64,000 nt of DNA from Saccharopolyspora hirsuta (GCF_008630535.1 NZ_VWPH01000011.1:124001-188000); one strand, 5' to 3'; positions 16,576 through 25,854 are shown, numbered from the stretch's first letter. The notes: a model not told the origin generated them from the letters alone. Numbers and translations are program-made.

Positions 16576-17235
16576 CTAGCGCGGGTTTCGGCTGAGCAGC
16601 CGGTCCGCGATCAGGTCGGCGAGTTCGCGCGCGGTGCGGGCCTGGCTCTCCCCGGTGACCGGCCGGGGGCGGCCGAGCCGGTGCGCGAGCGGCAGTTGCA
16701 CCAGGGCTGCGACCGGGCTGATCACGGCGAAGAAGAGGACGTCCACGGGCACGGTGGGCATGCGGCCCGCCGCCATGAGCCGTTCGACGGCGGGCACCAG
16801 CGGTTCCAGCGTCGGCCCGACGTAGTTCTCGTACAGGTAGTCCAGGCGCTCGGACTCGCGGCTGAACTCGTCGGCCAGCACGCGGCCGAGCAGCGGCGCC
16901 GCGACGGCAGCCTGGTAGAAGTGGGTGATCACGGCGCGAACCCGCTCGGCGTCGTCGAGGTCGGCTTCGAGCAGCTGCTGACGTTCCCGCTGGTCGCTTT
17001 CGAGCGCTGAATCCACCACGGCTCGCCAGAAGTTGGCCTTGGACCCGTAGCGGTCGTTGATGAAGTTGTGGCTGACGCCGAGGCGCTTTGCGAGCTCCCG
17101 CGCCGAGGTCCGGTCGTAGCCGAGCTCGGCGAAAGCCTCCATGCCCCGCCGGAGGACCTCCTTCTCGGAGGGCGCCGGACGCGCGCCCGCCCGAGGACGC
17201 CCCGGTCCGCGCACCACCGACTCCTCTGCCGCCAT
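16576..17235 (-). CDS. TetR-family regulator of the SDR gene
   Basis: A 219-aa TetR protein with an Arg/Pro-rich N-terminal arm and HTH (EAFAELGYDRTSARELAKRL, then GVSHNFINDRYGSK, residues about 33-68). The C-terminal domain has the pattern seen in regulators of lipid or ketone metabolism but no clear ligand signature. It is divergent to the SDR gene at 17344; the CTGACA/TGTCAG sites between them are the probable operator. ATG 17235. Confidence 0.88.
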   Translation of the reverse strand: MAAEESVVRGPGRPRAGARPAPSEKEVLRRGMEAFAELGYDRTSARELAKRLGVSHNFINDRYGSKANFWRAVVDSALESDQRERQQLLEADLDDAERVRAVITHFYQAAVAAPLLGRVLADEFSRESERLDYLYENYVGPTLEPLVPAVERLMAAGRMPTVPVDVLFFAVISPVAALVQLPLAHRLGRPRPVTGESQARTARELADLIADRLLSRNPR

Positions 17236-17279
17236 GCGTTCATTCTCCCCACGACTCCGACGTGTCCCGGCCTGGGGTC

Positions 17280-17319
17280 TTGACGCCTGTCAGAATACGC
17301 TTAATCTGACAAGTGTCAG
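17280..17319 (+). promoter_or_regulatory. SDR promoter overlapped by TetR operator
   Basis: ttgacg (17280-17285), 16 bp, taatct (17302-17307) is a good promoter toward the SDR gene. The hexamer TGTCAG or its complement occurs three times: 17288-17293, 17306-17311 (as CTGACA) and 17314-17319. The last two form the palindrome ctgaca-ag-tgtcag on the -10 box, so a bound repressor would block polymerase. Confidence 0.7.
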
Positions 17320-17343
17320 AATCCGAGCGGGAGGCAGCAGCGC

Positions 17344-18288
17344 ATGGCGAGGACCGCGACGGACATCCCGGTTCCCGATCTCACCGGCAAGCTCGCGGTG
17401 GTCACCGGGGCGAGCGACGGTGTCGGCCTGGGGCTGGCGACCCGGCTCGCCGCGGCGGGCGCGGAGGTCGTCATGCCGGTCCGCAACCCGCGCAAGGGCG
17501 AGGCTGCGCTCGCGAAGATCCGCCAGCAGCACCCGGACGCCGACATCTCGTTGCGCGAACTGGATCTGTCCTCATTGGAATCGGTCGCCGCGCTGGCGGA
17601 CCAGCTCACCGACGAGGGCCGCCCGATCCACGTCCTGGTCAACAACGCCGGGGTGATGACGCCGCCCGACCGGCAGACCACGAAGGACGGTTTCGAGCTG
17701 CAGCTCGGCACCAACCACCTCGGCCACTTCGCCCTGGTGGCCCGCCTGCTCCCGCTCCTGCGCGCAGGAAGGGCCCGCGTCACCTCGCAGATCAGCGTCG
17801 CGGCGAACCGGCACTCCATCAACTGGAACGACCTCCAGTGGGAGCGGGCCTACAGCGGCAACCGCGCCTACAGCCAGTCGAAGATCGCCCTCGGCCTCTT
17901 CGGCCTCGAACTGGACCGCCGCAGCCGCGCCGCGAGCTGGGGGATCACGAGCAACCTCGCCCATCCCGGCGTGACCCCCACGAACCTCCTCGCGGCACGC
18001 CCGGAAGTGGGCCGCAGCCGGGACACGACAACGGTGCGCCTCATCCGAGCCCTGGCAGCCCGCGGCATCCTGTTCGGCGAGGTGGAGTCGGCGCTGCTGC
18101 CCGCACTCCACGCCGCAACCTCCCCCAGCGCCGGAGGAGGCCGCCTCTACGGCCCCGACGGCTTCCGCCACTTCTCCGGCCCACCGGCAGAGCAGAAGCT
18201 CTACCCGCGCCTCCGCAGCCCGGAAGACGCCCGTCGGATCTGGACCCTCTCCGAAGACCTGACCGGGGCCAGCTTCCCATCGGCATGA
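17344..18288 (+). CDS. short-chain dehydrogenase/reductase (SDR)
   Basis: A 314-aa Rossmann-fold oxidoreductase. The nucleotide motif is [12 protein letters not shown] (about residue 22); an Arg follows strand 2 (PVRNPRKGE), which favours NADP(H). The structural motif is NNAGVM (about 100), the catalytic Ser lies in TSQISV, and the catalytic pair is YSQSK (Tyr about 176). The length and C-terminal extension resemble retinol-dehydrogenase-like SDRs often annotated as protochlorophyllide-reductase-like. ATG 17344 has GGGAGG 9 nt upstream. It is transcribed from the TetR-controlled promoter. Its 3' end overlaps the convergent MFS gene by 88 bp. The substrate is unknown. Confidence 0.88.
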   Translation: MARTATDIPVPDLTGKLAVVTGASDGVGLGLATRLAAAGAEVVMPVRNPRKGEAALAKIRQQHPDADISLRELDLSSLESVAALADQLTDEGRPIHVLVNNAGVMTPPDRQTTKDGFELQLGTNHLGHFALVARLLPLLRAGRARVTSQISVAANRHSINWNDLQWERAYSGNRAYSQSKIALGLFGLELDRRSRAASWGITSNLAHPGVTPTNLLAARPEVGRSRDTTTVRLIRALAARGILFGEVESALLPALHAATSPSAGGGRLYGPDGFRHFSGPPAEQKLYPRLRSPEDARRIWTLSEDLTGASFPSA

Positions 18289-19661
18289 CCCTGGGGCCGC
18301 GGTCCCTGGCGGGCCAGACCGATGGCGCAGGCGGCGGCGAGGGCGAACGCTACGGCCTCGTAGGTCATCCCGTGCCACAACGAGCCTGAGGTGCTCGGGG
18401 CGGATGCCGCGTAGACGAGGCCCGCGAGCGTGACGCCCAGCGTTCCGCCCAGCTGCTGGGCGGTCGGGAGCAGGCCGGAGACCGAGCTGGCGGCCTCGGG
18501 TCGGACCCTGCCGATGACCTGGGTGAACGCGGATGCGGTGAACAGCCCGAACCCGGCGCCGCCGAGGGCGAGCGCGAGCCAGTACAGCCACAGCAGGTCG
18601 AGGCTCACCGGGACGGCGAACGACACGAGTGCCAGGGTGAGCGAGGAGGCGGCGAGCGCCCCGGGGCCCTCACGTCCGCCCAGCCTGTTCGCGATCCCGC
18701 TGCCAGCCAGCGCGCCGAGGGCGTACGGGGTGACGCCGAGCCCGGCCTGCAGGGGGCTCCAGCCCTCCGCGCCCTGCAGGTGCATCGACAGCAGGAGCGT
18801 GAACGACGGCACGCCCGCGTTGAAGACCAGGACGGTGCCGAGCCCCCACCTCGTCGCCGGATCGGCCATTGTGGACGGATGCACCAGGGGATCGGCCACT
18901 CTCCGCTGGGAGACCGCGAAACCGGCGAGGAGGACCACGGCCAGCGCGAGGCTCACCCAGGTCCACCACGGCCAGCCCGTCTCCCGCCCCATCGTCAGGG
19001 GGAGGATCAGCAGCGCGGAGCCCAGCAGGCTCAGGACCGACCCCACCGGATCGAGCCGCGCCGGGCGCTGTTCGGTGCGGACGGACGGCAACGCGGGGGA
19101 GAGGGCGAGGGCCACGAGCCCGATAGGCACCGTCAGCAGCATGGCCGCTCGCCAACCCAGCCCCAGCGGGTCGAGCTGGATCAGCACACCGCCGAGCACC
19201 GGGCCCGCGAGCGAGGCCGCCGCCATCGTCGCGCCGAAGGCGCTCAGCGCGGCGGGCCTGCGGTGCGCGGGCACCGCGGACTGGATGATCGACAGGATCT
19301 GCGGTGCCATGAGCCCGCTGCCGAAGCCCTGCGCCAAGCGGAAGGCGATCAGCACCCACGCCCCGGGCGCCGCTGCCGCACCGAGGGAACTCGCGGTGAA
19401 CAGCGCCAGCCCGGCGACGAACATCCGCCGGTACCCGTACCGGTCGCCCAACCGCGCCGACACGATCAGCGAACAGGCGTAGGTGAGGGTGTACCCGGCG
19501 AGGACCAGCTGGCTCTCGCCTGCACCGGCGCCGAGATCCCGCCGGACGTCGACGACACCCACTTGCAGGACCGTCACGCTGAACAGCTGGACGAACGTGC
19601 CGGACAGGATGATCGGCAGGATGAGCCGCCGCCTCAGCGACGGCGAGCGCAGCAGGATCAT
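18201..19661 (-). CDS. MFS transporter, DHA2-like
   Basis: A 486-aa multi-pass protein of the major facilitator superfamily, with 13-14 hydrophobic segments. It has motif A-like [14 protein letters not shown] (about residue 61), [16 protein letters not shown] (motif B region) and [13 protein letters not shown] (motif C region). The last 30 residues are charged and are encoded in the overlap with the SDR gene. ATG 19661 overlaps the hydrolase stop by 4 nt (ATGA), which indicates translational coupling. It likely exports a compound handled by the hydrolase; the divergent LysR is the probable regulator. Confidence 0.85.
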   Translation of the reverse strand: MILLRSPSLRRRLILPIILSGTFVQLFSVTVLQVGVVDVRRDLGAGAGESQLVLAGYTLTYACSLIVSARLGDRYGYRRMFVAGLALFTASSLGAAAAPGAWVLIAFRLAQGFGSGLMAPQILSIIQSAVPAHRRPAALSAFGATMAAASLAGPVLGGVLIQLDPLGLGWRAAMLLTVPIGLVALALSPALPSVRTEQRPARLDPVGSVLSLLGSALLILPLTMGRETGWPWWTWVSLALAVVLLAGFAVSQRRVADPLVHPSTMADPATRWGLGTVLVFNAGVPSFTLLLSMHLQGAEGWSPLQAGLGVTPYALGALAGSGIANRLGGREGPGALAASSLTLALVSFAVPVSLDLLWLYWLALALGGAGFGLFTASAFTQVIGRVRPEAASSVSGLLPTAQQLGGTLGVTLAGLVYAASAPSTSGSLWHGMTYEAVAFALAAACAIGLARQGPRPQGHADGKLAPVRSSERVQIRRASSGLRRRG

Positions 19662-20530
19662 CGGACTGCCGTGCCCTGCAGGGCGATGGTCGCGAGCAGT
19701 GTCGCGAGCTCCGCCGGGCGGACCACGAACGGCGAGTGGCCGCCGGGCAGGGACCGCACCTGGAACGGGTTGTCCGGAGTGACCTGGTCCGCCTCGGAGA
19801 TCATCAAGCCCTGGGTCGCGGGCGGCAGGGCGAGGTCGTCGGTCAACCTGACGTAGGTGCGCGGCAGACGCCCCCAGCGCCCCGGCGTGACCTCCACCGG
19901 TGCGGTGAAGCTGGCGAACGCGTGGTCCGGGTGGAGGAAGTGGCGCCACGAGTCCGGGGAGCCCTCGGGGAGGTCGTCGAGGAAGGCCCGGCGGATCACG
20001 TCGATGGCGGCCGGATCCGGCGACAGCGGGTTGATCCGGAACGCGCCGAGCTGCGCCGGGTCGGCCACCGGCGGGATCTGGACGGCACCGGCGTTCTCCT
20101 CGGCGTTGATGTAGTCGGCGAACCGGGGCCTGCCCGCGGCGACGAACGCGGAGAGGTACACCAGCCGGTCGACGAGCTCGGGGGCCTGCTCCGCGGCGGC
20201 CGACACCGGCGCCCCACCGGCGCTGTGCGCGACGAGGACCACGTTCCGGTACCGCGAGCGCGCGGTGACCAGCGCATCGATCACCACGTCCGTGATGTCC
20301 CGCATCGTGATGTCGTGCAGCGCCGACCTCTCGGTGGCGAACCCGGGCTGGCCGGGCTCGAAGTACCCGGCCGGGACCGGGGCGCCGAGCCCGGCTCCCG
20401 GGAGGTCGATGGCCACGGAAGCGACGCCGTGACGGGCGAGGAGACGCTGGGTCGAGGCCCAGTGCAGCGCGGAGTGCCAGGCGCCGTGCACCAGCAGGAC
20501 GACGGTCTCGGCCGAGGACGGACGGTTCAC
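19658..20530 (-). CDS. alpha/beta-fold hydrolase
   Basis: A 290-aa serine hydrolase. The oxyanion segment is LLVHGAWHSALHW (about residue 13), the nucleophile elbow is VAHSAGG (Ser about 89), and the catalytic His lies in LPGGHSPFV near the C-terminus. The layout matches the plant SABP2/hydroxynitrile-lyase-like esterases that have many bacterial relatives. GTG 20530 is chosen for GAAGGGG 5 nt upstream and because the frame before it looks non-coding. It is the first gene of a two-gene operon with the MFS transporter, divergent to a LysR gene. Confidence 0.85.
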   Translation of the reverse strand: MNRPSSAETVVLLVHGAWHSALHWASTQRLLARHGVASVAIDLPGAGLGAPVPAGYFEPGQPGFATERSALHDITMRDITDVVIDALVTARSRYRNVVLVAHSAGGAPVSAAAEQAPELVDRLVYLSAFVAAGRPRFADYINAEENAGAVQIPPVADPAQLGAFRINPLSPDPAAIDVIRRAFLDDLPEGSPDSWRHFLHPDHAFASFTAPVEVTPGRWGRLPRTYVRLTDDLALPPATQGLMISEADQVTPDNPFQVRSLPGGHSPFVVRPAELATLLATIALQGTAVR

Positions 20531-20647
20531 GGGAACCCCTTCGAAGTCTGATCGCAGGACTCGACCAGACCACCGCACAGGACCTGCGCTATCCACTGCG
20601 ATATCTCACAACGCCCGTGGCAATATTTCTGACGTATCGTCGTCCTG

Positions 20648-21604
20648 GTGGAAGCTCGTCACCTCCGCTACGCGCTGGCACTCGCCGAACATCAGCACTT
20701 CGGCCGCGCCGCCGCATCGCTCGGCATCGCTCAGCCGCCGCTGTCGACCCAGATCGCCGCGCTCGAACGGGAGGTCGGCGAGCGGCTCTTCGACCGCACG
20801 CCCCGCGGCGTCTTCCCCACCGCCGCGGGGGAAGCCTTCCTAGCCAGGGCGCGCAGCGCACTCGCCGAGATGAGCCGCGCCAGCGTCGACGCGAGCCGGG
20901 CCGCGCGCGGGGAGACGGGGCGGCTGCGGATCGGGTTCATCGGGTCCGCGCTGCTCGCCCCGCTGCCGGACGTGCTCGGCCGCTTCCGGAGGACCCACCC
21001 CGACGTCCGGCTCACCCTGCAGGAGCTGGACAGCCCCGCCTCGTCGGACGCCCTGCTCGCAGGCGAGCTGGACGTGGCCGTCGGACGGGGCAGTCCTCGA
21101 GGTGCTGGCGCAGAGGACCTGATCACGGTGCCCATCGGGGCGGACCACCTGGTGGCCGTGGTCTCCACGGCGCACCCGTTCGCGGGGCGCCCGTCCGTCG
21201 GCGTCGACCAGCTGGCCCGGGAGCCGCTCGTGGTGAGCGCGGACGCGGCAGCGTCCTACCTGCGACCGCTGTTCGGGGCGGATCCGGCCGTCCTGGACGG
21301 CGCCGCGATCGCACGCGACATCCACACGATCGCCGGGCTCGCCGCGTGCTGCGCCGGGGTCGGGCTCGGTCCGACCCGGATGCGGCTCCTCGCCCGCAAC
21401 GACGTCTGGTTCTGCGACGTCGAACCGCGGTTCCGCCTACCGGATCTGCGGATGTCGTTCCGGGCGACCGATTCCTCGCCCGTCCTCGCGGCATTCCTCG
21501 CGATCGTCAGGCAGAACTGCTCCGACGTCGGCACCCGGCTCGACGAGCTCCTCGCCCGGCACCCGGCTGTCGCGGAGCGGCAGCCACCGCTCGGTGCGCC
21601 GTGA
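20648..21604 (+). CDS. LysR-family transcriptional regulator
   Basis: A 318-aa LTTR. The N-terminal winged HTH is typical (EARHLRYALALAEHQHFGRA, then ASLGIAQPPLSTQIAALE, residues 2-60), followed by the inducer-binding domain with GRLRIGFIGSALL at its start. GTG 20648 has no strong ribosome site. It is divergent from the hydrolase-MFS operon across 117 bp that contain the A/T-rich gatatctcac and gcaatattt stretches, likely promoter and LTTR sites. It probably activates that operon in response to a small inducer. Confidence 0.88.
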   Translation: MEARHLRYALALAEHQHFGRAAASLGIAQPPLSTQIAALEREVGERLFDRTPRGVFPTAAGEAFLARARSALAEMSRASVDASRAARGETGRLRIGFIGSALLAPLPDVLGRFRRTHPDVRLTLQELDSPASSDALLAGELDVAVGRGSPRGAGAEDLITVPIGADHLVAVVSTAHPFAGRPSVGVDQLAREPLVVSADAAASYLRPLFGADPAVLDGAAIARDIHTIAGLAACCAGVGLGPTRMRLLARNDVWFCDVEPRFRLPDLRMSFRATDSSPVLAAFLAIVRQNCSDVGTRLDELLARHPAVAERQPPLGAP

Positions 21605-21609
21605 CCTGT

Positions 21610-21740
21610 CGCGGCGCTCTCGTGGTCGTCAGTCACGATCGCCAGCTGCGTCAGCGCTGGCAAGGCGGGCACCACGCGCTTCAGGCGCTGGTGCCCGCCT
21701 GACGAAAACCCCTGGAGACGCTGCACACCGTGCCCAACGG
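21610..21740 (+). pseudogene. decayed copy of the ABC-F / Vat gene junction
   Basis: The last 30 codons of an ABC-F gene ([17 protein letters not shown] and on to LVPA-stop at 21700-21702), the spacer cgaaaacccctggag and the start of a Vat-like gene (gtgcccaacg at 21731-21740) are present. They match 15103-15230 at roughly 90% identity in the coding part. Most differences are synonymous third-position changes. Nothing of the rest of either gene remains. It begins right after the LysR stop codon. Confidence 0.8.
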
Positions 21741-21794
21741 CTCCGCGCGGGTGACCAGCTTGCGGCGGCGGGGTGCTTCGCCGCCGCACCGCGA

Positions 21795-22034
21795 TCAGTT
21801 GCGGACGCTGACGGTCAGCTCGTACTTGCCGTCGTGGTTGCCGTCCTCGCAGATGGCGCCGCCGACGTTGGGGTTCTTGATGGCCTCGTTCATGCGGGCG
21901 TGGCAGTCCTGCTCGGTGAGGTTGGTGCCCCAGATCTCGTTGTGCCAACCCTCGGCGAGCGCGCTGCCCGCACCGAGCACGGACATCCCAGCGGCGCACA
22001 GCGCCACGGTCGTGGCGATCTTGCGGATCTGCAT
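21795..22034 (-). CDS. small Sec-exported protein (79 aa)
   Basis: A clear signal peptide (MQIRKIATTVALCAAGMSVL, cleavage likely after GSALA near residue 27) is followed by a mature domain of about 52 residues with two Cys (EQDCHARMNE, GGAICEDG) that could form one disulfide, plus GNHDGKYELTVSVRN at the end. ATG 22034 has AGGAGAGG 7 nt upstream. No family is recognised. Similar in size and design to the exported protein at 31957-32304 but not in sequence. Confidence 0.75.
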   Translation of the reverse strand: MQIRKIATTVALCAAGMSVLGAGSALAEGWHNEIWGTNLTEQDCHARMNEAIKNPNVGGAICEDGNHDGKYELTVSVRN

Positions 22035-22508
22035 GATGGTTCCTCTCCTACTTCGAAACGCAGATGTACGGCGGGTGCCGTCACCCCCGAAGGTAGGCAG
22101 CTGCGCCTGGGAGGTTCGCGGAGCACGACGCGCTGAGGGAAAACCCTCGGCCGGTGCCCGATATAGGTGGTGGTGACCGTGCCTCACTGTTCTGCCCTAT
22201 GTGGACCAGGCGGTGCTCGGTGAGGGTTTCCCCTCCGGGGACGTGGGGTTCTGCTCGACGGGTGGCACCCGTCCTAGCTTTGTCCTGCGACGGTGAGATC
22301 AGCGGGTCTGCGGCCCGCACCGACGCGGCACCGCAGGGGGATCAGCCGTTCTCGACCGCTCTGAGCGGCACGGCGGGTGGTCCCCGGTCAGCCCCACAAC
22401 CGCGCCCGCGGGAGCTGACCGAAGCTCCGCAGCCACCTGGTGCCAGGTGGCTGCGGAGCACTGCCGTCCGGCAACGCCCGGGTACGCCGTTCTCCGAGTG
22501 CGAGCGAT
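22035..22508. other. 474-bp intergenic region
   Basis: There is no gene. It holds the promoter region of the small exported protein (minus strand), a short stem gaggg-aaaa-ccctc at about 22134-22147, and the very strong hairpin at 22424-22459 that ends the response-regulator transcript. Frames here are shadows or too short. Confidence 0.5.
22424..22459 (-). terminator. 17-bp perfect stem, end of response-regulator transcript
   Basis: gctccgcagccacctgg (22424-22440), tg, and the exact complement (22443-22459), 49 bp past the stop codon of the minus-strand regulator gene. It is one of the longest perfect stems in the window. Confidence 0.75.
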
Positions 22509-23234
22509 CTACCTCGGAGCCCGGCCCTGCGGGTCGAAGCGGTACCCCGCACCCCACACCGTGACGAGCACAGCGGGTCGAGCTGGATCGTCCTCGATCT
22601 TCTCGCGCAGCCGGTGGACGTGCACGGCGATGCTCGCCAGGTCCTCGAAGTGCTTCTCCCACAGCACCTCGAACAACTCGTCGCGGCGGAACACACGTCC
22701 TGGATCGCTCATCAGCAGCGCCAGGAGGTCGAACTCCGGGGCCGACAGCGCCAGGGTGCGCCCGCCCTTGGTGGCCACCCGCGACACCTGGTCCAGCACC
22801 AGGTCACCGGCGACCAGTTCGAGCGGCTTCTCCAGCGGGGCGGGCCCGGCACCGCGACGGAGCACGGCCCAGACGCACTGCACCAGCTCGCGGGGACTGA
22901 CCGGCGCGGTCAGGAAGCCGTCCACCGCGACCTCGTCGAGCGGGAGATGTCCCTGCGCCGTAGGGGTGATCAGGACGAACGAGGCGTCGACTCGCTGCCT
23001 GGCCTGTGCGCAGAACGAGGCGCTCTCGGCGCCCAGCAGCGCCACGTCGACGACGATCAGGTCCGGGAGCAGGCTGTGGACCAACCGCAGCGCCGTCTCG
23101 GCATCGCCCGCCGCGGCGGGCAGGATGCCGTCGCGCTGCAGGTAGCCCATGACCAGGTCGACGACGATGGGGCCGTCCTGCACCAGCAGGACGCGGTGCG
23201 GTCGGCCGGGGTGCGTTCGGCCGGGCCCTGTCAC
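22509..23234 (-). CDS. OmpR/PhoB-type regulator with degenerate receiver
   Basis: A 241-aa protein with receiver (about 12-125) and winged-helix DNA-binding domain (about 140-235, with FRRDELFEVLWEKHF and VHVHRLREKIEDDP). The phospho-acceptor Asp in LIVVDVALLG is kept. The acidic pair at the start is reduced to one (LLVQDGPIV), and the conserved Lys before Pro is replaced (FLTAPVSPREL instead of LTKPF). Phosphorylation control is therefore probably lost or changed. The DNA-binding part is close to the intact regulator at 31151, so the two are paralogues and may bind similar sites. No kinase gene is adjacent. ATG 23234. Confidence 0.82.
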   Translation of the reverse strand: MTGPGRTHPGRPHRVLLVQDGPIVVDLVMGYLQRDGILPAAAGDAETALRLVHSLLPDLIVVDVALLGAESASFCAQARQRVDASFVLITPTAQGHLPLDEVAVDGFLTAPVSPRELVQCVWAVLRRGAGPAPLEKPLELVAGDLVLDQVSRVATKGGRTLALSAPEFDLLALLMSDPGRVFRRDELFEVLWEKHFEDLASIAVHVHRLREKIEDDPARPAVLVTVWGAGYRFDPQGRAPR

Positions 23235-23561
23235 GTCGTGGACCCCGCGGCCAACCCGCAGGTGTCGACCGCGTCCGGTGCGGAGCAGATCGCCGCGAAC
23301 AGCGCCCCGTGCCGGGGTTCGGTCAATGCCCGGTCCCGCTTCACGACCGGCCTCCCTTCACGACACGACGCCTGCGGATCGCAATCTAGGCGCTGCCGGA
23401 TCAGGGCGCTCCACCTTCAAGGAAGGTGCTCACCTCATTTAATGATCCCGTAAGAATCGGGGTCGACGTGCCACGCACGTCCGGTGGGTGCCGCCGATTC
23501 CGCAGGCGCCGACGGCCCTTCGCGCGACGGTCGCTCGGTGGGGGGCTCCTGCGCGGGGAGG
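23235..23561. other. 327-bp intergenic region
   Basis: There is no gene. It contains the A/T-rich odd palindrome tcatttaatga (23435-23445) and the stem ccaccttc-aa-ggaaggtg nearby, both upstream of the minus-strand regulator at 22509-23234 and likely part of its promoter region. The decamer gatcattaaa (here on the minus strand) recurs upstream of the LuxR-type gene at 28768. Confidence 0.4.
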
Positions 23562-24242
23562 TCAGATGATGCCCGCTCGCACGCAGTGGGCGACCAGCTG
23601 CGGGCGGTTGCGCATGTTCAGGCGGCTGGTCATCGCGTAGATGACGTTCTTCACCGTGCGCTCCGAGTAGCAGAGCTTCTTGCCGATCTCCTCGGTGCCA
23701 AGCCCTTCTGCCAGCAGCCGCAGGATGTCGATCTCCCGGGAGGTGAACCCGGCGGAGCTCAACCCGTGCGGCTCCAGGACCTCGCGGTGCAGGTGCTCCA
23801 GCTGCCGCAGCAGTTCGCCCTGCAAGTTGGTGGGCAGCGCGCCGCCGCCATCCGAGGCGATCTTGATCGCATCGGCCAGCCGCTCCCCGGTCGTCGCGTT
23901 GCGGTGCAGCACCGCGACGACGCGGCACTCGACCATGCGCATCAGGACGGAGCGGTCCAGCTGCCTGACGACGAGGACTGCCGGTGCGGTCGTCCGGGCG
24001 GCCGCCCGCCGCATGTGGTCCACGACCTCCGGGGTCACGTTGTCCGCGGCGAAGACGAGCACGTCGACATCAGCGGGGAAGCTGTTCGCCGCCACGAACA
24101 CCTCGGCGCTCGGCAGGAGCATCTCGGTCAACCCGGTCAAGGTGATGGGATCGGATGCCCACACCGCGACGCGCGGCTGCGCTTCCGGCTCGTGCTCGGT
24201 CGAGCGTGCCGAGTGCGTTGCCGGTTCGGTCTTGGTCATCAT
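23562..24242 (-). CDS. LuxR/NarL-type regulator with degenerate receiver
   Basis: A 226-aa protein. The C-terminal LuxR HTH is typical (FTSREIDILRLLAEGLGTEE, then ERTVKNVIYAMTSRLNM, residues about 163-222). The N-terminal part has the length and strand pattern of a receiver domain (VAVWASDPITLTGLTEMLL), but the acceptor Asp region reads VLVFAADNV and no clear acidic pocket or conserved Lys is seen, so it is probably not phosphorylated. ATG 24242 has GGAGGA 8 nt upstream. It is divergent from the propeller protein gene at 24486, its likely target. Confidence 0.82.
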   Translation of the reverse strand: MMTKTEPATHSARSTEHEPEAQPRVAVWASDPITLTGLTEMLLPSAEVFVAANSFPADVDVLVFAADNVTPEVVDHMRRAAARTTAPAVLVVRQLDRSVLMRMVECRVVAVLHRNATTGERLADAIKIASDGGGALPTNLQGELLRQLEHLHREVLEPHGLSSAGFTSREIDILRLLAEGLGTEEIGKKLCYSERTVKNVIYAMTSRLNMRNRPQLVAHCVRAGII

Positions 24243-24485
24243 CGCGCTCTTCCTCCGACGTGCCTTTCGAGCGTGCTGGTCGGCGCGGTGCCCGCGACCC
24301 GTTCCGCCCCCAGCGCCGACAGGACACGCGCGAACCATGATCCGAGTGTTCAACGTGGTGAGGGGGAAAGGCGGTCGCGGAGCTGGCTGGCGGGAATCCC
24401 CTCACCGGTGGGTCCGCGCTCTCCGAAGATCGTTACTGTTGGACGCAGCCATCTCGTCTGTGTCCCGAACCCGAGGGTGTGGCTG

Positions 24486-25799
24486 ATGCCTTTGTTCACG
24501 CGCGGCGACCGGCCGGGGCGGTCCGGCGGGTCGCAGGCCCCGGTGCCGTTGCCCGACCACCCCGCCCTTGACCAGCCGACCATGCCCATGGTCCCCGTCC
24601 AGCGGCGCAGCGACCGGCGGCTGCTGGTGCTGGCTGGTATCGGTGGGTTGATCCTGATCACGGCCCCGATCGTGGCGTTCAGCCAGGCGACGGGGCTGAA
24701 GGACGCCGCGGCCCCGGGGGTGCCGAGCCCGGTCGTGCCCGGGGTGGTCAGCCAACCGAGGCCCACGGTGATCTCCCCGCTACCCGGCGCACCCGTGGCC
24801 GTCGACAACGCGCGGAGGCTGGCACTGCTGGCGCGGGGGCAGGACGACGCGGTGCTGCGCAGCTTCACGTCGTCGCAGTCGGGGGACACGCCCAGCGGGT
24901 GGACGAACCTCGGCGGGAGCGCTGCCGGCGCGCCGGTGGCGGTGCGCGACGGGCACGGCGAGCTGGCGGCGTTCTACATCGGCGTCGATGGCCACCTGTG
25001 GTTCAAGCACCAAGCCGCGCAGGCCCAAGCACCGTTCGAGCAGTGGACGGACCTCGCGGGCGGGGGCCTGGTGGGCACGCCAGCGGTGGCACCGGACGCG
25101 CAGGGCAAGCTCGTCGTCGCGGCTCGGGCGGCCGACGGTGCGGTGCGCGTGGTCAAGCAGGCGGAGATCGGTGCGGACGAGTGGACCGACTGGCGTCCAC
25201 TGCCGGCGGTCGCGGAAGGCGATCCGGTGATCTACCGGGATTCCCGGGGCAAGCTGCGGGTCTTCGCGATCGGGCCCGACCGGCAGATGTGGGCGGTGGC
25301 CGAGACGAGCGCTGGTGCGAACGAGTGGACGCCGCCGACGAGCATGGGCGGGGACCTCTCCGGAACTCCGGCGGCGGCGATGGACGCCAAGGGGCGGTTG
25401 TGCGTGTTCGCGCTGCGGGCGGACGGTTCGCTGCAGAAGAACCGCGAGGCGGAAGCCGCCTCCGGCACCTGGTCGGGGTGGCAGGACATGGGGCAACGCC
25501 TGGTGGGCAAGCCCGTCGCGATCAACGACGCCAAGGGCACGGTGGTGATCTACGGGCTGAACGAGCACGGCGCGCTGCAGGAGATCTGGGGCATCCCGCC
25601 CGAGGTGAAGGCCGTCGACCACGGTGGCGCCATCACCGAGCTGGTGGGCGCGGCGCAGGACCCGACTGGCCGGATCTTCGTCTACGGCATCGGTGCGAAG
25701 GGCAGCATGGTGAGCACCCACCAGGAAAAACCGGCCGCCGGTCCGTGGACCGACTGGAGCGACGAGCTCGGCGGCGTGTTCACCCCGCTCGGCCAGTAG
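24486..25799 (+). CDS. membrane-anchored beta-propeller protein (PLL/tectonin-like)
   Basis: A 437-aa protein. A short cytosolic Pro-rich N-terminus precedes one TM helix (about residues 45-66, LLVLAGIGGLILITAPIVAF), a Pro-rich linker, and about six to seven repeats of about 42 residues. Each repeat has the pattern W-x-x-L/M-G-G ... G-x-P-V ... G-x-L-x-V-F-x-x-x-x-D-G (for example SGWTNLGGSAAGAPVAV and GQRLVGKPVAINDAKG). Such repeats build PLL/tectonin-type propellers that bind sugars or proteins. The topology is type II, with the propeller outside. ATG 24486 has GAGGGTG upstream. It is followed by a bidirectional terminator. Confidence 0.75.
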   Translation: MPLFTRGDRPGRSGGSQAPVPLPDHPALDQPTMPMVPVQRRSDRRLLVLAGIGGLILITAPIVAFSQATGLKDAAAPGVPSPVVPGVVSQPRPTVISPLPGAPVAVDNARRLALLARGQDDAVLRSFTSSQSGDTPSGWTNLGGSAAGAPVAVRDGHGELAAFYIGVDGHLWFKHQAAQAQAPFEQWTDLAGGGLVGTPAVAPDAQGKLVVAARAADGAVRVVKQAEIGADEWTDWRPLPAVAEGDPVIYRDSRGKLRVFAIGPDRQMWAVAETSAGANEWTPPTSMGGDLSGTPAAAMDAKGRLCVFALRADGSLQKNREAEAASGTWSGWQDMGQRLVGKPVAINDAKGTVVIYGLNEHGALQEIWGIPPEVKAVDHGGAITELVGAAQDPTGRIFVYGIGAKGSMVSTHQEKPAAGPWTDWSDELGGVFTPLGQ

Positions 25800-25819
25800 C
25801 CCGGCGGTTCGGCCGGGCC

Positions 25820-25854
25820 GACGGCGCCCGGGGGCGTCGGCCCCGGGCGCCGTC
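25820..25854. terminator. bidirectional terminator
   Basis: gacggcgcccgggg (25820-25833) and its exact complement (25841-25854) with a 7-nt loop, between the propeller gene and the convergent LuxR-type gene, whose stop codon it touches. Confidence 0.75.
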
